51,892 nucleotides of DNA from Acidimicrobiaceae bacterium (GCA_003132205.1 PKWY01000019.1:1-51892), one strand, 5' to 3'. Shown: positions 14,850-24,033, counted from the first letter of the stretch. Translations and numbers: made by a program. Notes: a model not told the origin generated them from the sequence alone.

Positions 14850-15844
14850 GATGATCCTCCGTCTGCCCAGACATCCTTCATTAACAGATCCTCTCCGGGA
14901 ACGCCGCCGGCCTTGGCTTCTTCGGTCGCCAACTCCACGTCTGCCGCCACCAATTCTTCGATCTCGCGCAACTGCTCCTCGCTCGCGCCCTTTTCGAGCA
15001 GTCGCGCCCGGTAACGCGGGATTGGATCCTTCGCCAACCACTCCGCGACCTCACTGTCGGGACGGTACTTGCCGGGGTCGGCTCTCGAGTGCCCCCCGTG
15101 GCGGTAGGTCTTGGCTTCGATCAGGCTCGGCCCGCCGCCCTCGCGGGCCCGGGCAATCGCGGCTGCGGCGATTTCGTAGACCGCATCAGCGTCGTTACCG
15201 TCGACGATGATGCTCTCGAGCCCGTACGCGCTCGCGCGGTCAGCGGCGGGGTTGGCGACGGCAGTCACCTCGGAGGTCCGGGTGTACTCCATCCAAAGAT
15301 TGTTCTCGCACACGAAGATCACCGGCAGCTTCCAGATGGCGGCAAAGTTGAGCGCCTCGTGGAAGGCGCCGATGTTCACCGAGCCATCGCCAAAGAAGCA
15401 GACCGCGACCTGTTCGGTGCCTCGGTACTGCGCGCTCCACGCCGCGCCGCACGCGATGGGCAGGTGAGCCCCGATGATGGCGTAGGAGCCCATCACCCCG
15501 TGCTCGACGCTGGTGAGGTGCATCGAGCCACCCTTGCCGGCCATGAGGCCATTGCTGCGCCCCAAGAGCTCCGCCAGCACCGGGGTCATCGGAACCCCGC
15601 GGGCCAGCGTGTGGGCGTGGCCTCGGTAGGTCGCGAACGTCCAGTCCGTCGGGCGCATGGCGGCCGCGAAGCCCGCCGCGATGGCCTCTTGCCCGAGCGA
15701 CAAGTGGCTCGTTCCCTTGACCAGATTCTCCAGGAAGAGGTCGTAGGCACGCTGCTCGAACAGCCGCAGCGCCAGCTGGCTGCGGTACAAGTTCAGCTTT
15801 CCCTCCAGGTCGGTGGGATTCGAGACGGTGGTAGTAGTCGACAT
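14837..15844 (-). CDS. 2-oxoacid/acetoin dehydrogenase E1 component, alpha subunit
   Basis: 335 residues with a GGAGAGAAG site before the ATG. The thiamine-diphosphate motif is FGDGSVNIGAFHEALNFAAI ending in VCENNLW. Other landmarks are the phosphorylation-loop-like TYRHGGHSRADPGKYR and the N-terminal LSLGQEAIAAGFAAAMRPTD. Overall it is close to AcoA/PdhA-type E1 alpha subunits of heterotetrameric enzymes. Nine bases separate it from the upstream M24 gene. It works with the beta subunit just downstream and the E2 on the divergent transcript. Confidence 0.9.
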   Translation of the reverse strand: MSTTTTVSNPTDLEGKLNLYRSQLALRLFEQRAYDLFLENLVKGTSHLSLGQEAIAAGFAAAMRPTDWTFATYRGHAHTLARGVPMTPVLAELLGRSNGLMAGKGGSMHLTSVEHGVMGSYAIIGAHLPIACGAAWSAQYRGTEQVAVCFFGDGSVNIGAFHEALNFAAIWKLPVIFVCENNLWMEYTRTSEVTAVANPAADRASAYGLESIIVDGNDADAVYEIAAAAIARAREGGGPSLIEAKTYRHGGHSRADPGKYRPDSEVAEWLAKDPIPRYRARLLEKGASEEQLREIEELVAADVELATEEAKAGGVPGEDLLMKDVWADGGSSWRN

Positions 15845-15853
15845 TCTTCTCTC

Positions 15854-17104
15854 CTAGTACTTGTTGGCGATCATGAGTTCCTGCGCGGGAAACTTGGTGA
15901 GGATGGCGGGACCGTCGTTCGTGACGACGATCTCCTCTTCGATACGCGCGGCCGATACTCCGTCGGTGGCCGGACAGTACGTCTCGAGCGCGAAGACCAT
16001 GCCGGCCTTCAGCTCGATCGGATCGATGAACGAGTTGAGGCGGCTGATGACGGGTCGCTCGTGCAGGCCGAGCCCAAGTCCGTGTCCGAACTGCAGACCG
16101 AAGGCGGCCATCTCGTTGTCGAAGCCGAACTCGGTCGCGGCGGGCCAAGCCTTGGCGATCTGGTCGGTACCGATCCCGGGACGCACGAGGTCGATGGCCT
16201 TATCCATCCATTCGCGAGCCTGGGTGTACGCGTCACGCTGGGGCGCCGTGGAGCTGCCCACCGCAAGTGTCCGGTAGTAGCACGTGCGGTAGCCGTTGTA
16301 CGAGTGGATGATGTCGAAGAACGCCTGGTCGCCGGGGCGGATGATGCGGTCGGTGAAGTTGTGCGGGTGGGGGTTGCAACGCTCGCCCGAAATCGCGTTG
16401 ATCGCTTCGACCTGGTCCGAACCCATCTCGTAGAGGCGTTTGTTCGCCAGCGCCACGATTTCGTTCTCTCGAACCCCCGGCTTCAGCGCCTCGAAGATGT
16501 CCTGGTAGACGCCATCGACCATCGCGGCTGCTTGGGAGAGCAGCATCAGCTCGTCCTTGTTCTTGATCTGGCGCGCGTCCAGCATGGTCTGCTGGGCGTC
16601 TCGAACCTCGACGCCGGCCTTTTGCATCTCGAAGAGGAAGGGAAGCTCGACGATGTCGATCCCGATGGGCTGACCGAGGACTCCCTGGTCCGCCAGGATC
16701 CCGACGAGCTCCTTCACCGCGGACTCGAAGAGTCCCGCGCGCGGCGCGATGGCTCCGCGAAGGCCGAGCATTCCCGCGCGACAGTTGTCCGGCTCGAGCC
16801 AAGGCGAGAACAACTTGTGGTGGCGCGCCGCCGATCCGAAGTCCCACACCATTGGCTCGCCACCGCGCGTCAACAGGCAGTACCGCGTCATCTTGTCGCC
16901 GAGTGCTCCCCCGACCCAGGTGCCTGACACGTAACGGATGTTGTAGAAGTCGAAGAGCAGAAGCGCGCCGAACTCGCTGGCTTCGAGGGCCTCGCGGGCG
17001 CGCGCCAGGCGGTAGTTGCGCAGACGATCGAAATCGACGCGGGTCTCGTAGTCCACGCCCATGTGTCCGGGCGTCATCATCGTTGGTCCGAATCCTTCGC
17101 GCAT
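15854..17104 (-). CDS. M24-fold protein, creatinase/prolidase-like
   Basis: 416 residues: an N-terminal creatinase-N domain (about 20-170, FGALLLFDFYNIRYVSGT) and a C-terminal pita-bread domain (about 180-416). Of the usual five metal ligands, the first Asp (AFFDIIHSYNGYR), the His (FGHGLGLGLHERP) and the two Glu (FALET, RIEEEIV) are present. The second Asp is replaced by Cys (R-T-C-Y-Y-R-T instead of x-S-D-x-T-R-T). Creatinases also lack metal ligands and hydrolyse C-N bonds in small amidino or amide compounds, so a non-peptidase hydrolase role is plausible. The start ATG overlaps the upstream stop by one base. Confidence 0.82.
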   Translation of the reverse strand: MREGFGPTMMTPGHMGVDYETRVDFDRLRNYRLARAREALEASEFGALLLFDFYNIRYVSGTWVGGALGDKMTRYCLLTRGGEPMVWDFGSAARHHKLFSPWLEPDNCRAGMLGLRGAIAPRAGLFESAVKELVGILADQGVLGQPIGIDIVELPFLFEMQKAGVEVRDAQQTMLDARQIKNKDELMLLSQAAAMVDGVYQDIFEALKPGVRENEIVALANKRLYEMGSDQVEAINAISGERCNPHPHNFTDRIIRPGDQAFFDIIHSYNGYRTCYYRTLAVGSSTAPQRDAYTQAREWMDKAIDLVRPGIGTDQIAKAWPAATEFGFDNEMAAFGLQFGHGLGLGLHERPVISRLNSFIDPIELKAGMVFALETYCPATDGVSAARIEEEIVVTNDGPAILTKFPAQELMIANKY

Positions 17105-18042
17105 TACCTCACCCCGCTCAGTCCGTCATCCACTTCAATGTTCTCCGGCTCCATCTTGAGCCCCGCTCCGCGGGCCGCTTCGAGGAGCAGCACCGCGAAG
17201 TCCTCGTCCACGTGCCCGGCGCCGATCGCGCTCTTCACAATCTCGGTGCAGAGCGCCGAGACGGGCATCGGCACGTCGAGTTTGTAGGCGGCCGCCATTC
17301 CGAGATCGAAGTCCTTGCGCAGCAGCGTCGGCGTGAAGGTCGGCTTGAAGTCGAGATTCACGAAGGCCGGCGACTTGTAGCGCGTGAACGTCGAGCCCAT
17401 CACCGAGTTGTTCAAGAACTCCAGCCAGTCGCTGCGCTTGATGCCGCCGCGCTCGGCGAGGACGGTGATCTCGGCCATGGCCTGGGTGACGATGCCGAGC
17501 ATCATGTTGTGGCAGATCTTCACGAGCCGAGCCACTTCGCCGTCGCCGACGTAGGTGACTCCTTGGCCCAGCTGATCGAAGTACGGGCGAACCCTGTCGA
17601 AGGCGTCGCGCGTGCCCGAAACCGCCAGCGTCAGCTGGCCGGCACTCACGACCTTGGGGTTCCCGCTGACCGGTGCAGCGAGGAATGCCGCCCCGCGCGA
17701 CGAGCACGATTCGCGCACGCTCGCCGAGGTCTCGGTGGACACGGTCGAGCAGTCCACCACGATCGTGGGTGCGTGCTCGGGATCGGACAGCACGCCCTGG
17801 GCGCCCGACGTCACTTCAACCAGGTCCGCGTTGGCCGACACCATGATGAACACGATGTCGCAGGTCGCCAGGTCGCGCGGGCTGTCGACGACCTTCGCCC
17901 CCAGCTCGCCGAGCACTTCGGCCTTCGACCTGGTGCGGTTCGTGACGGTGACGTCGTTGCCGGCGGCCACCAGGCGCCTGGCCATCGCGGTTCCCATGCG
18001 ACCGCAACCAATCCAACCGATTCGGATACCGTTCTCACTCAT
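17104..18042 (-). CDS. NAD(P)-dependent beta-hydroxyacid dehydrogenase, 3-hydroxyisobutyrate dehydrogenase family
   Basis: 312 residues from the ATG at 18042. The N-terminal Rossmann motif is IGWIGCGRMGTAMARRLVAA. The substrate-loop equivalent is AAPVSGNPKVVSAGQLTLAV. The catalytic Lys lies in VARLVKICHNMMLG. The C-terminal helical dimerisation domain carries LLRKDFDLGMAAA. The family oxidises beta-hydroxyacids (3-hydroxyisobutyrate, tartronate semialdehyde, 6-phosphogluconate-like substrates) to semialdehydes or ketones. The start overlaps livF by 8 bp, so the enzyme is co-translated with the importer and likely acts on the imported compound or an intermediate. Confidence 0.88.
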   Translation of the reverse strand: MSENGIRIGWIGCGRMGTAMARRLVAAGNDVTVTNRTRSKAEVLGELGAKVVDSPRDLATCDIVFIMVSANADLVEVTSGAQGVLSDPEHAPTIVVDCSTVSTETSASVRESCSSRGAAFLAAPVSGNPKVVSAGQLTLAVSGTRDAFDRVRPYFDQLGQGVTYVGDGEVARLVKICHNMMLGIVTQAMAEITVLAERGGIKRSDWLEFLNNSVMGSTFTRYKSPAFVNLDFKPTFTPTLLRKDFDLGMAAAYKLDVPMPVSALCTEIVKSAIGAGHVDEDFAVLLLEAARGAGLKMEPENIEVDDGLSGVR

Positions 18043-18823
18043 TGCTCGTCCTCTCCACAGCGCTCGGTGCGCTGCTTTCCATTTGATTCGTGTGTTCAAT
18101 CGTGCCACCCAGATACAGGGCACCGATTTCGGGGTTGTTCAAGACCTCAGCGCCGGTGCCCGACAGACGTACCTGGCCGTTCTCCAGCACCACGCCGAAG
18201 TGACTCATCTTCAGCGCCTGGCGGGCATTCTGCTCGACGAGCAGCACCGTGCGACCGACGCTGTTCATCATCCGGATGGTCTCGAACATTGAACGCAGGG
18301 TCTTCGGGTCGAGCCCCATCGAAGGTTCGTCGAGCACCACGAGATCGGGCTCGAGCATCAGGCACCGGGCGAATTCAACCAGGCGCTGCTGGCCCCCCGA
18401 GAGACTTCCCGCCTTGTCCTTCGCTCGTTCGGCGACTATCGGGAACATCTCCCTGATCGTGTCCATCCGCTCGGCGATGACCTTCTTGTCCTTCACGAGG
18501 AATGCTCCGAGCTCGACGTTCTCGTGCACGGTCATCTCTCGAAAGAGGCTGTGATTCTGCGGAACCTGCACGACGCCGAGACGCAGGATCTCCTTCGGGC
18601 TCAGCCCCACCAGCTGCTGGCCCTTGAACCAGATCTCCCCGAGGCGGGGACGGACCAGGCCGCTCACCGTCTTCAGCAGCGTGGACTTGCCAGAACCGTT
18701 GGGCCCCACGATGCACGTCACGCCGCCCTCGGGGACGTCGAAGGTCACGCCCTTCAACACGTCGCCGCCGCCGTAGCCGGCAACGACTCCGTCAAAGCGA
18801 ACGAAGGCTTCGGAATCAGCCAT
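18035..18823 (-). CDS. livF: ABC transporter ATP-binding protein, LivF type
   Basis: 262 residues. Walker A GPNGSGKSTLLKTVSG, Q-loop region VPQNHSLF, signature SLSGGQQRLVEFARCLMLEP, Walker B LVVLDEPSMGLDP and the H-loop equivalent TVLLVEQNARQAL. It resembles LivF of branched-chain amino acid (HAAT) importers. It overlaps livG by 8 bp and the dehydrogenase gene by 8 bp. With LivG it powers the LivHM channel. Confidence 0.9.
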   Translation of the reverse strand: MADSEAFVRFDGVVAGYGGGDVLKGVTFDVPEGGVTCIVGPNGSGKSTLLKTVSGLVRPRLGEIWFKGQQLVGLSPKEILRLGVVQVPQNHSLFREMTVHENVELGAFLVKDKKVIAERMDTIREMFPIVAERAKDKAGSLSGGQQRLVEFARCLMLEPDLVVLDEPSMGLDPKTLRSMFETIRMMNSVGRTVLLVEQNARQALKMSHFGVVLENGQVRLSGTGAEVLNNPEIGALYLGGTIEHTNQMESSAPSAVERTSNE

Positions 18824-19595
18824 TGGCGACCTCCTCGGTGGCGTCCTCTTCTTCGCCGCCGCCCAGGTAGGCGTCGAGCACGAGCGGGTTGTTGCGTACT
18901 TCTGTCGGTGAACCCGAGACGAGGTTCGTTCCCTGGTGCATCACGGTCACCGCGTCGCAGAGATTCATGACGAACTCCATGTTGTGCTCGACGATCAGGA
19001 AGGTCTTGCCCTCCTTGTTGAGTGCGCGGATCTTCTCACTGATCACGTTGATGAGCGTGAGGTTGACGCCACCAGCCGGTTCGTCGAGCAGGATCACATC
19101 GGGGTCTGCCACGAGCACGTAGGCCAGCTCCAGCAGCTTTCGTTGTCCGTAGGAGAGCGAACCGGCGGGCACTTTGGCCAGGCGGGCGATCCCGACGAAG
19201 TCCAGCCACTCCATCGCAGCGTCCAGCTCGGACTTTGATGACATCGATCGGGTGAGCCCCCGCAGCCAGCTCTCCTCGCGTTGCGTGGCGACCAGCATGT
19301 TCTCCAGGACCGTGATCCGTCCGAAGATTCGAGTGAGCTGAAACGTGCGCCCGACGCCGAGGGCGAAGACCTTGTCGGGTCGGGCGTTGGTGATGTCGCG
19401 GCCGTCGAAGGTGACCGTTCCGGTGTCGGGCTTCACGTAGCCGGTGATGACATTGAAGAGCGTCGTCTTTCCCGAGCCGTTCGGGCCAATGAGTCCCGTG
19501 ATGCTCCCCTTCTCGACGTCGAGCGAACAGAGATTGAGCGCGTTGACTCCGCCGAAGTGCTTGGAGATCCCCTGGGCGCTGAGAAGTGTCGTCAT
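18816..19595 (-). CDS. livG: ABC transporter ATP-binding protein, LivG type
   Basis: 259 residues. Walker A GPNGSGKTTLFNVITG, Q-loop region GVGRTFQLTRIF, signature SLSYGQRKLLELAYVLVADP (S-Y-G-Q in place of S-G-G-Q, as is common in LivG), Walker B VILLDEPAGGVNLT and the H-loop LIVEHNMEFVM. It has a 4-bp ATGA-type overlap with livM. It is the second ATPase of the heterodimeric motor. Confidence 0.9.
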   Translation of the reverse strand: MTTLLSAQGISKHFGGVNALNLCSLDVEKGSITGLIGPNGSGKTTLFNVITGYVKPDTGTVTFDGRDITNARPDKVFALGVGRTFQLTRIFGRITVLENMLVATQREESWLRGLTRSMSSKSELDAAMEWLDFVGIARLAKVPAGSLSYGQRKLLELAYVLVADPDVILLDEPAGGVNLTLINVISEKIRALNKEGKTFLIVEHNMEFVMNLCDAVTVMHQGTNLVSGSPTEVRNNPLVLDAYLGGGEEEDATEEVANG

Positions 19596-20593
19596 GAGTG
19601 GCCTCCTTGCACGCCGACCGCTTCATTCGCGGCGGCCAGTCGGTCCTGGCGCTTGGCCCACCAATCACGGATGAACACCACGATCCCCTGGGGCATGAAC
19701 AGCACCACCAGCAGGAACAGCACACCGAAGAGGATCAGGTACAACGAACCGTTCGAGTACGACACCGTCAGGTACTGTTGCGAGGATTCGAGCACGAGGC
19801 CGCCCAGGATTGGCCCGAGCAGCGTGCCGAAGCCTCCGAAGAACGCCATCAGCGCGATTGAGATGTCGAAGATCGGGTCGAAGACGAACTGCGGGTAGAT
19901 CTGGCCCTGCATCATTGCGTAGAGGGCGCCGCCCATGCCAATGGTGAAGGCCGACATTGCGAATCCCGTGAGCTTGACCGGGAAGACCTTCACGCCGAGA
20001 CCCAGCGCGCGGTCCTCGTCATCGCGGATGGCGAGGAGCTGAAGGCCGAATCGCGAACGACGGACCGAGGCCGAGAGCGCGATGGCGAAGACCAGCATGG
20101 CCAACGCCACGTAGTAGAAGGGCACGTGGTAGTTCTGGATCATCCAAGGTATGTAGGGCAGTGTGAGGCCTCCGGTGCCGCCGGTGAAACCGAAGTTGAT
20201 GGCGGCGAGCTGGAAGACAAAGAAGATCGCGATGGTGATCACGACGAAGGTGTGGCGTCGGACCCTCAAGGCAATGAGGCCAACCGGTATCGCCACGAGC
20301 ATCGCGGCGATACCACCCACCGGCACCAGCCAGAACATGTCGCCACCGGCGTGCACGTGCAAGTGAAGTGCCACCAGGGCCATGGTGTAGGCCCCGGTGC
20401 CATAGAAGGCCGCCGAACCAAGCGCCACGTAACCCGAGTAGCCGGAGAACATGTTCCACGAAGTCGCGCACGCCGTGAAGATGAGCGTGATGACGGCAAT
20501 CTGGCGATACGCCGGATTGGTGATGATGTTCGGCACGAAGAGCGCGATTGCGAACGCGACGAGCCACAACAGATTCACTTTCTTCTTTAGCAC
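19592..20593 (-). CDS. livM: ABC transporter permease, LivM type
   Basis: 333 residues from a GTG at 20593 that shares one base with the livH stop (TAGTG); the longer open frame is an overlap artefact. About ten membrane helices. LivM-family landmarks are NMFSGYSGYVALGSAAFYGT, IRDDEDRALGLGVKVFPVKL (the ATPase-contact EAA-like loop) and FGGFGTLLGPILGG. It forms the channel with LivH. The C-terminus is basic and soluble. Confidence 0.9.
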   Translation of the reverse strand: MLKKKVNLLWLVAFAIALFVPNIITNPAYRQIAVITLIFTACATSWNMFSGYSGYVALGSAAFYGTGAYTMALVALHLHVHAGGDMFWLVPVGGIAAMLVAIPVGLIALRVRRHTFVVITIAIFFVFQLAAINFGFTGGTGGLTLPYIPWMIQNYHVPFYYVALAMLVFAIALSASVRRSRFGLQLLAIRDDEDRALGLGVKVFPVKLTGFAMSAFTIGMGGALYAMMQGQIYPQFVFDPIFDISIALMAFFGGFGTLLGPILGGLVLESSQQYLTVSYSNGSLYLILFGVLFLLVVLFMPQGIVVFIRDWWAKRQDRLAAANEAVGVQGGHS

Positions 20594-21477
20594 TAGGCGA
20601 CCCTCGCTGACTGCTTGCCGAAGAGTCCCTGGGGACGGATCGAGAGGACGATGACCAGCACGATGTAGAAGGCGATGATCGACCACACCGGCGACCAGAC
20701 CACGCCGACGATGTCCTCCAACGTGACCATGAGGATTCCCGCGAGCAGGGCTCCACCCAGACTTCCCATTCCACCTAGCACGATGATGACCAGGAGACGC
20801 GAAATCAGGTCGTAGCTCGTGCTCGCGTTGAAGGCATTGGTGGCGCCGAAGACCATACCGCCGGCGGCGGTGACGGCGATGCCGATACCGAAGCAGATGG
20901 TGGAGACCCGCTTGACGTCAATGCCGACGAGCGCGGCGGCGGTTTGGTCGGCCAACGATGCTCGAATGCTCGCGCCAAACCGTGTTCGATACAGCATCAC
21001 GTACAACGCGACCAGCAGAATGGCCGCCATGATGAATCCATAGACGTAGATGTACGCGAAGTAGACGCCGAAGATTCGAAAGGTCTTGTTCACGTACGAC
21101 GCCGAGATCTGGACGTAGTTCACCGAGAAGATCATGTTCAACGATCCCTCGATGACCAGTGAGATGGCGTACGTGACCAGAATCGACATGGCCGTCTTTT
21201 CCGGACCCTTCAGCCTTCCAATGAACGCCCGCTCCACCACGATCCCCACCAGAAAGAGCGTGGGGATCGTGATGACCAAGCCAACAAAGGAGTCAATGCC
21301 CCAGTGAACGGAGAGGGCGTAGCTCAAGTAGGCACCGAGGATGACGAAGATCCCCTGGGCCACGTTGATGATGTCCATTACTCCGAAGATGAGGGTCAAC
21401 CCCGTTGCCATGAGGGCGTAGACCGATCCGGTCAGTACACCATCGATGACGGCATGGATGAGAGCGGAACTATTCAA
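20593..21477 (-). CDS. livH: ABC transporter permease, LivH type
   Basis: 294 residues with eight or more membrane helices. LivH landmarks are the N-terminal GSVYALMATGLTLIFGVMDI, NVAQGIFVILGAYLSY, the EAA-like loop IRASLADQTAAALVGIDVKR and VLGGMGSLGGALLAG. The start lies three bases after the binding-protein stop, so it is translationally coupled to it. Confidence 0.9.
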   Translation of the reverse strand: MNSSALIHAVIDGVLTGSVYALMATGLTLIFGVMDIINVAQGIFVILGAYLSYALSVHWGIDSFVGLVITIPTLFLVGIVVERAFIGRLKGPEKTAMSILVTYAISLVIEGSLNMIFSVNYVQISASYVNKTFRIFGVYFAYIYVYGFIMAAILLVALYVMLYRTRFGASIRASLADQTAAALVGIDVKRVSTICFGIGIAVTAAGGMVFGATNAFNASTSYDLISRLLVIIVLGGMGSLGGALLAGILMVTLEDIVGVVWSPVWSIIAFYIVLVIVLSIRPQGLFGKQSARVA

Positions 21478-21480
21478 GGG

Positions 21481-22728
21481 TTATTTCCCCCAAGCTGGCT
21501 TCGGGAAGAGCACCTTGACCGCGCCGGGGTCGCCAACTGGGTTGACCTCGACGAACTTGGCGCCCTGCCACTGGAAGGTGTACGCCGTCTGGGCGGTGTT
21601 CTCACCCAGCGCGTCGAACTTCACCGAGCCCTGGACACTGCTGAGCGTGGGGCCCGAGTGCAGGTACTTGATGATGGCCGCGTTGTTGAAGCCCTTGGTC
21701 GCGGTAACGGCCTGAGCCATGGCCTGACCAACCGAGTAGGCCTCGGCGATGTCCGCGTTGACGCCAGCTGCCGTGCCGCCGTACTTCTTCACGTACTCGG
21801 CAACCATCTTCCGGCTCGCCGGGTTCTTCGAGCCGCCGTACCACGAGTTCGGAACCATCATGCCGTCGGCGTTACCTGCGCCCACTGCCTTGATGAATGC
21901 CGCGCCCTGGTCAGGACCAGCCGTCGCGATGAACGCCTCGGGCGTGTAGTGCGCCTGCTCGAACGCCTGCATGAATGCAGAGACCGTTGGCACGTCTACC
22001 GAGCCCAGCACCACGACTTGCGCCTTCGCCGCGGCGACCGCGTCTGCGATGGAGGTGTAGTCAGTCGCTTCCGCGGGGAAGACCTTGTTGTACACCGTCT
22101 TCACCGACTTACCGATGAGCTTCTGTGCTTCCTGGACCACGGGCTGGGTGAACGGGTCGTTCGAGGTCACGTACGAGATGGTCTTCGGACGCGTGCTCGC
22201 GGGCAACGACGTGAGCCACGTGGCGAACGGCTTCAGGTCGTAGGCAACCGGCAAGGTCACGTCGAACACGTTCTTCAGTCCCGCCTGGAACACCGAAGGC
22301 CCACCGCCGGCGCCCTCGATCATTGCGTACCCGTAGCGATTGACAGTCTGCGCCGCCGGAAGTGTCAGCAACGTTGAGAACGGACCGAACGTCAGATTGA
22401 CGTGGTCGACCGAGATCAACTTCTGGTAGTTCGTGACGACCTGGGTTGGGCTGGACGCGTCGGACGTAATGTCCAGCACGACCTTGTGACCAAGCAGACC
22501 ACCCGAGGCGTTGACGTCAGCGGCCCAGAGCTTGTAGCCCTGTTGGTACGCCAGGCCGTCGGCGGAAAAGTCACCGGACAGCGAGAGCGATATTCCGATC
22601 TTCACCGGGGCGCCCTTCGCGATCGAACCGCTCGATGACGCCCCACTGGCAGTTGCCATCATCATTACTGTTGCGGCCGCGACCGAAGTCACGCCACACG
22701 CGCGAAAAAGTTTCCCTTTTCTCTTCAT
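21481..22728 (-). CDS. ABC transporter substrate-binding protein, branched-chain-amino-acid type
   Basis: 415 residues; the ATG follows GGGGGAA. The signal peptide covers about residues 1-30 (basic MKRKGKLFRACG then a hydrophobic stretch ending in ASGASS). An internal Cys is present but not in a clear lipobox, so secretion or non-lipid anchoring is likely. The mature domain is a type-I periplasmic-binding fold (VKIGISLSLSGDFSADGLAY, VNASGGLLGHKVVL, FGPFSTLLTLPAAQ, GPDQGAAFIKAVGAGNADG). Family members bind amino acids, amides, urea or aromatic acids; the ligand is not predictable here. First gene of the nine-gene operon. Confidence 0.9.
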   Translation of the reverse strand: MKRKGKLFRACGVTSVAAATVMMMATASGASSSGSIAKGAPVKIGISLSLSGDFSADGLAYQQGYKLWAADVNASGGLLGHKVVLDITSDASSPTQVVTNYQKLISVDHVNLTFGPFSTLLTLPAAQTVNRYGYAMIEGAGGGPSVFQAGLKNVFDVTLPVAYDLKPFATWLTSLPASTRPKTISYVTSNDPFTQPVVQEAQKLIGKSVKTVYNKVFPAEATDYTSIADAVAAAKAQVVVLGSVDVPTVSAFMQAFEQAHYTPEAFIATAGPDQGAAFIKAVGAGNADGMMVPNSWYGGSKNPASRKMVAEYVKKYGGTAAGVNADIAEAYSVGQAMAQAVTATKGFNNAAIIKYLHSGPTLSSVQGSVKFDALGENTAQTAYTFQWQGAKFVEVNPVGDPGAVKVLFPKPAWGK

Positions 22729-22962
22729 ACATTCCCCCCTGCATATGTGCGTTTCTAGAAAAACCCCCCAAAAAGGCCCTGGCTCTAGAAATGATCACTC
22801 GGTGAGTGATTTTGCAACCATAACGACGAAGTGGGGGGGCGTCAATTCAAAAGGGAGTGAAATCTTTACACCCCCCGTGAAATAAATTCAAAGGTTCTGC
22901 CCTATTCACGGGGCCACCAACTCCGTTACCATCGGCTTAAATTCAGATGTCCTAGGGGGGCC
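22729..22962. promoter_or_regulatory. Divergent promoter region of the catabolic locus
   Basis: This 234-bp spacer drives the nine-gene operon leftward and the hydrolase-E2 genes rightward. A near-perfect 17-mer palindrome ATCACTCGGTGAGTGAT lies at 22794-22810, the size and symmetry expected of a TetR-type operator. TTTCTAGAAA (22752-22761) and TCTAGAAA (22784-22791) flank a C-rich run. CCCCGTGAA (22873-22881) and TTCACGGGG (22905-22913) form a second dyad nearer the hydrolase gene. The TetR gene at 25459 is the natural candidate regulator; no binding can be shown from sequence. Confidence 0.6.
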
Positions 22963-24033
22963 ATGGTTGACGTTCTTTTAGAGACCGCTGTCTCGAATTG
23001 GGAACCCCGATTCACCGCCAACGGCGTGGACGCGAGCGACTTCGCCCGGATCACCAAGGGCTTGGAGCGGTGGGATGACTGGTGCGCGGCGTGGTGCGAG
23101 GGCGCGAGCGAGCACCTGGCCCTCGGTGAGGACGCGCTGAGCGAAGGCCGCCACCGCACCGCCGGCGAGTTCTTCGCGCGCGCGGCTACCTACTTCCATT
23201 TCGCGAAGTTCCTCTTCGTCCACGATCTCGACCAGGCCAGGGCGGCGCACGAGCGAGCAGTCGACGCGCTCAATCGAGCCCTTCCCCTCTTCGTGCCACC
23301 GGCCACCCGAGAGGAGATCCCCTTCGAGGGGTCCAAGCTGGTGGGAATCTTCCGGCGGCCGGATGCGGGCGGACCTCACCCCACCGTGATCTTGATTCCC
23401 GGTCTTGATTCGACCAAGGAGGAGTTTCGCGACGTTGAGCGCTCCTTCCTCGACCGCGGGATGGCCACCTTCGCGGTCGACGGCCCGGGCCAAGGCGAGG
23501 CCGAATGGACACTTCCCATTCGTCCCGAGTGGGAAGTGGTCGGCGAAGCGTTGTTCAACCACCTGCACCAGATGGACCAGGTCGACAACGAGCGGATCGG
23601 CGTCTGGGGAGTGAGCCTCGGCGGCTTCTACGCCGCCCGCCTCGCGAGCTCCGACCTGCCAATCCGTGGAACCGTCGCGCTGGCCGGCCCCTACAGCCTT
23701 GGAGCCGCCTGGAAGGACCTCAATCCGCTCACTCGACGCGCGTTTGAGGTCCGGTCGTTCTCCTCATCGCCCGAAGAAGCCGAGAAGCGTGCCCGGGAGA
23801 TGACTCTCGACGGTCACGCCTCGAAGATCACGACGCCGCTGCTCGTCATCATGGGCAAGCGCGACCGCCTCTTCCCCTGGCAAGATGGCGAGCGACTCTG
23901 CCGCGAGGCAAGGGGCGAATCGAGGTTGCTGCTCCTCGACGAGGGCAACCACGGCTGCGCGAACGTTATCTACCGCCACCGCCCTCTCACCGCCGACTGG
24001 ATGGCGTCTCACCTCGAAGTTGAACCAAACTGA
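22963..24033 (+). CDS. Alpha/beta hydrolase with N-terminal helical domain (pseudooxynicotine-hydrolase/FrsA-like)
   Basis: 356 residues from an ATG after GGGGGG. An N-terminal helical region of about 120 residues precedes the alpha/beta core, as in the 2,6-dihydroxypseudooxynicotine hydrolase and FrsA-like group. Motifs are the oxyanion region ILIPGLDSTKEEF, FAVDGPGQGEAEW, the nucleophile elbow GVWGVSLGG (Ser about 218), the acid MGKRDRLFPW and the catalytic His in DEGNHGCANV. Relatives cleave C-C, ester or amide bonds of bulky compounds. Being divergent from the importer and next to the E2 gene, it probably produces the 2-oxo or beta-keto product handled by the dehydrogenase complex. The substrate is unknown. 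Confidence 0.82.
   Translation: MVDVLLETAVSNWEPRFTANGVDASDFARITKGLERWDDWCAAWCEGASEHLALGEDALSEGRHRTAGEFFARAATYFHFAKFLFVHDLDQARAAHERAVDALNRALPLFVPPATREEIPFEGSKLVGIFRRPDAGGPHPTVILIPGLDSTKEEFRDVERSFLDRGMATFAVDGPGQGEAEWTLPIRPEWEVVGEALFNHLHQMDQVDNERIGVWGVSLGGFYAARLASSDLPIRGTVALAGPYSLGAAWKDLNPLTRRAFEVRSFSSSPEEAEKRAREMTLDGHASKITTPLLVIMGKRDRLFPWQDGERLCREARGESRLLLLDEGNHGCANVIYRHRPLTADWMASHLEVEPN

Noticed and set aside
15854..17104. The M24 protein as the DMSP lyase DddP
   Set aside because: DddP keeps the second metal-binding Asp, which is Cys here, and no other DMSP genes are nearby; creatinase-like is the safer call.
17801..17816. Repeat-like GCGCCCGACGTCAC inside the dehydrogenase gene
   Set aside because: It lies in coding sequence explained by codons, without the other blocks.
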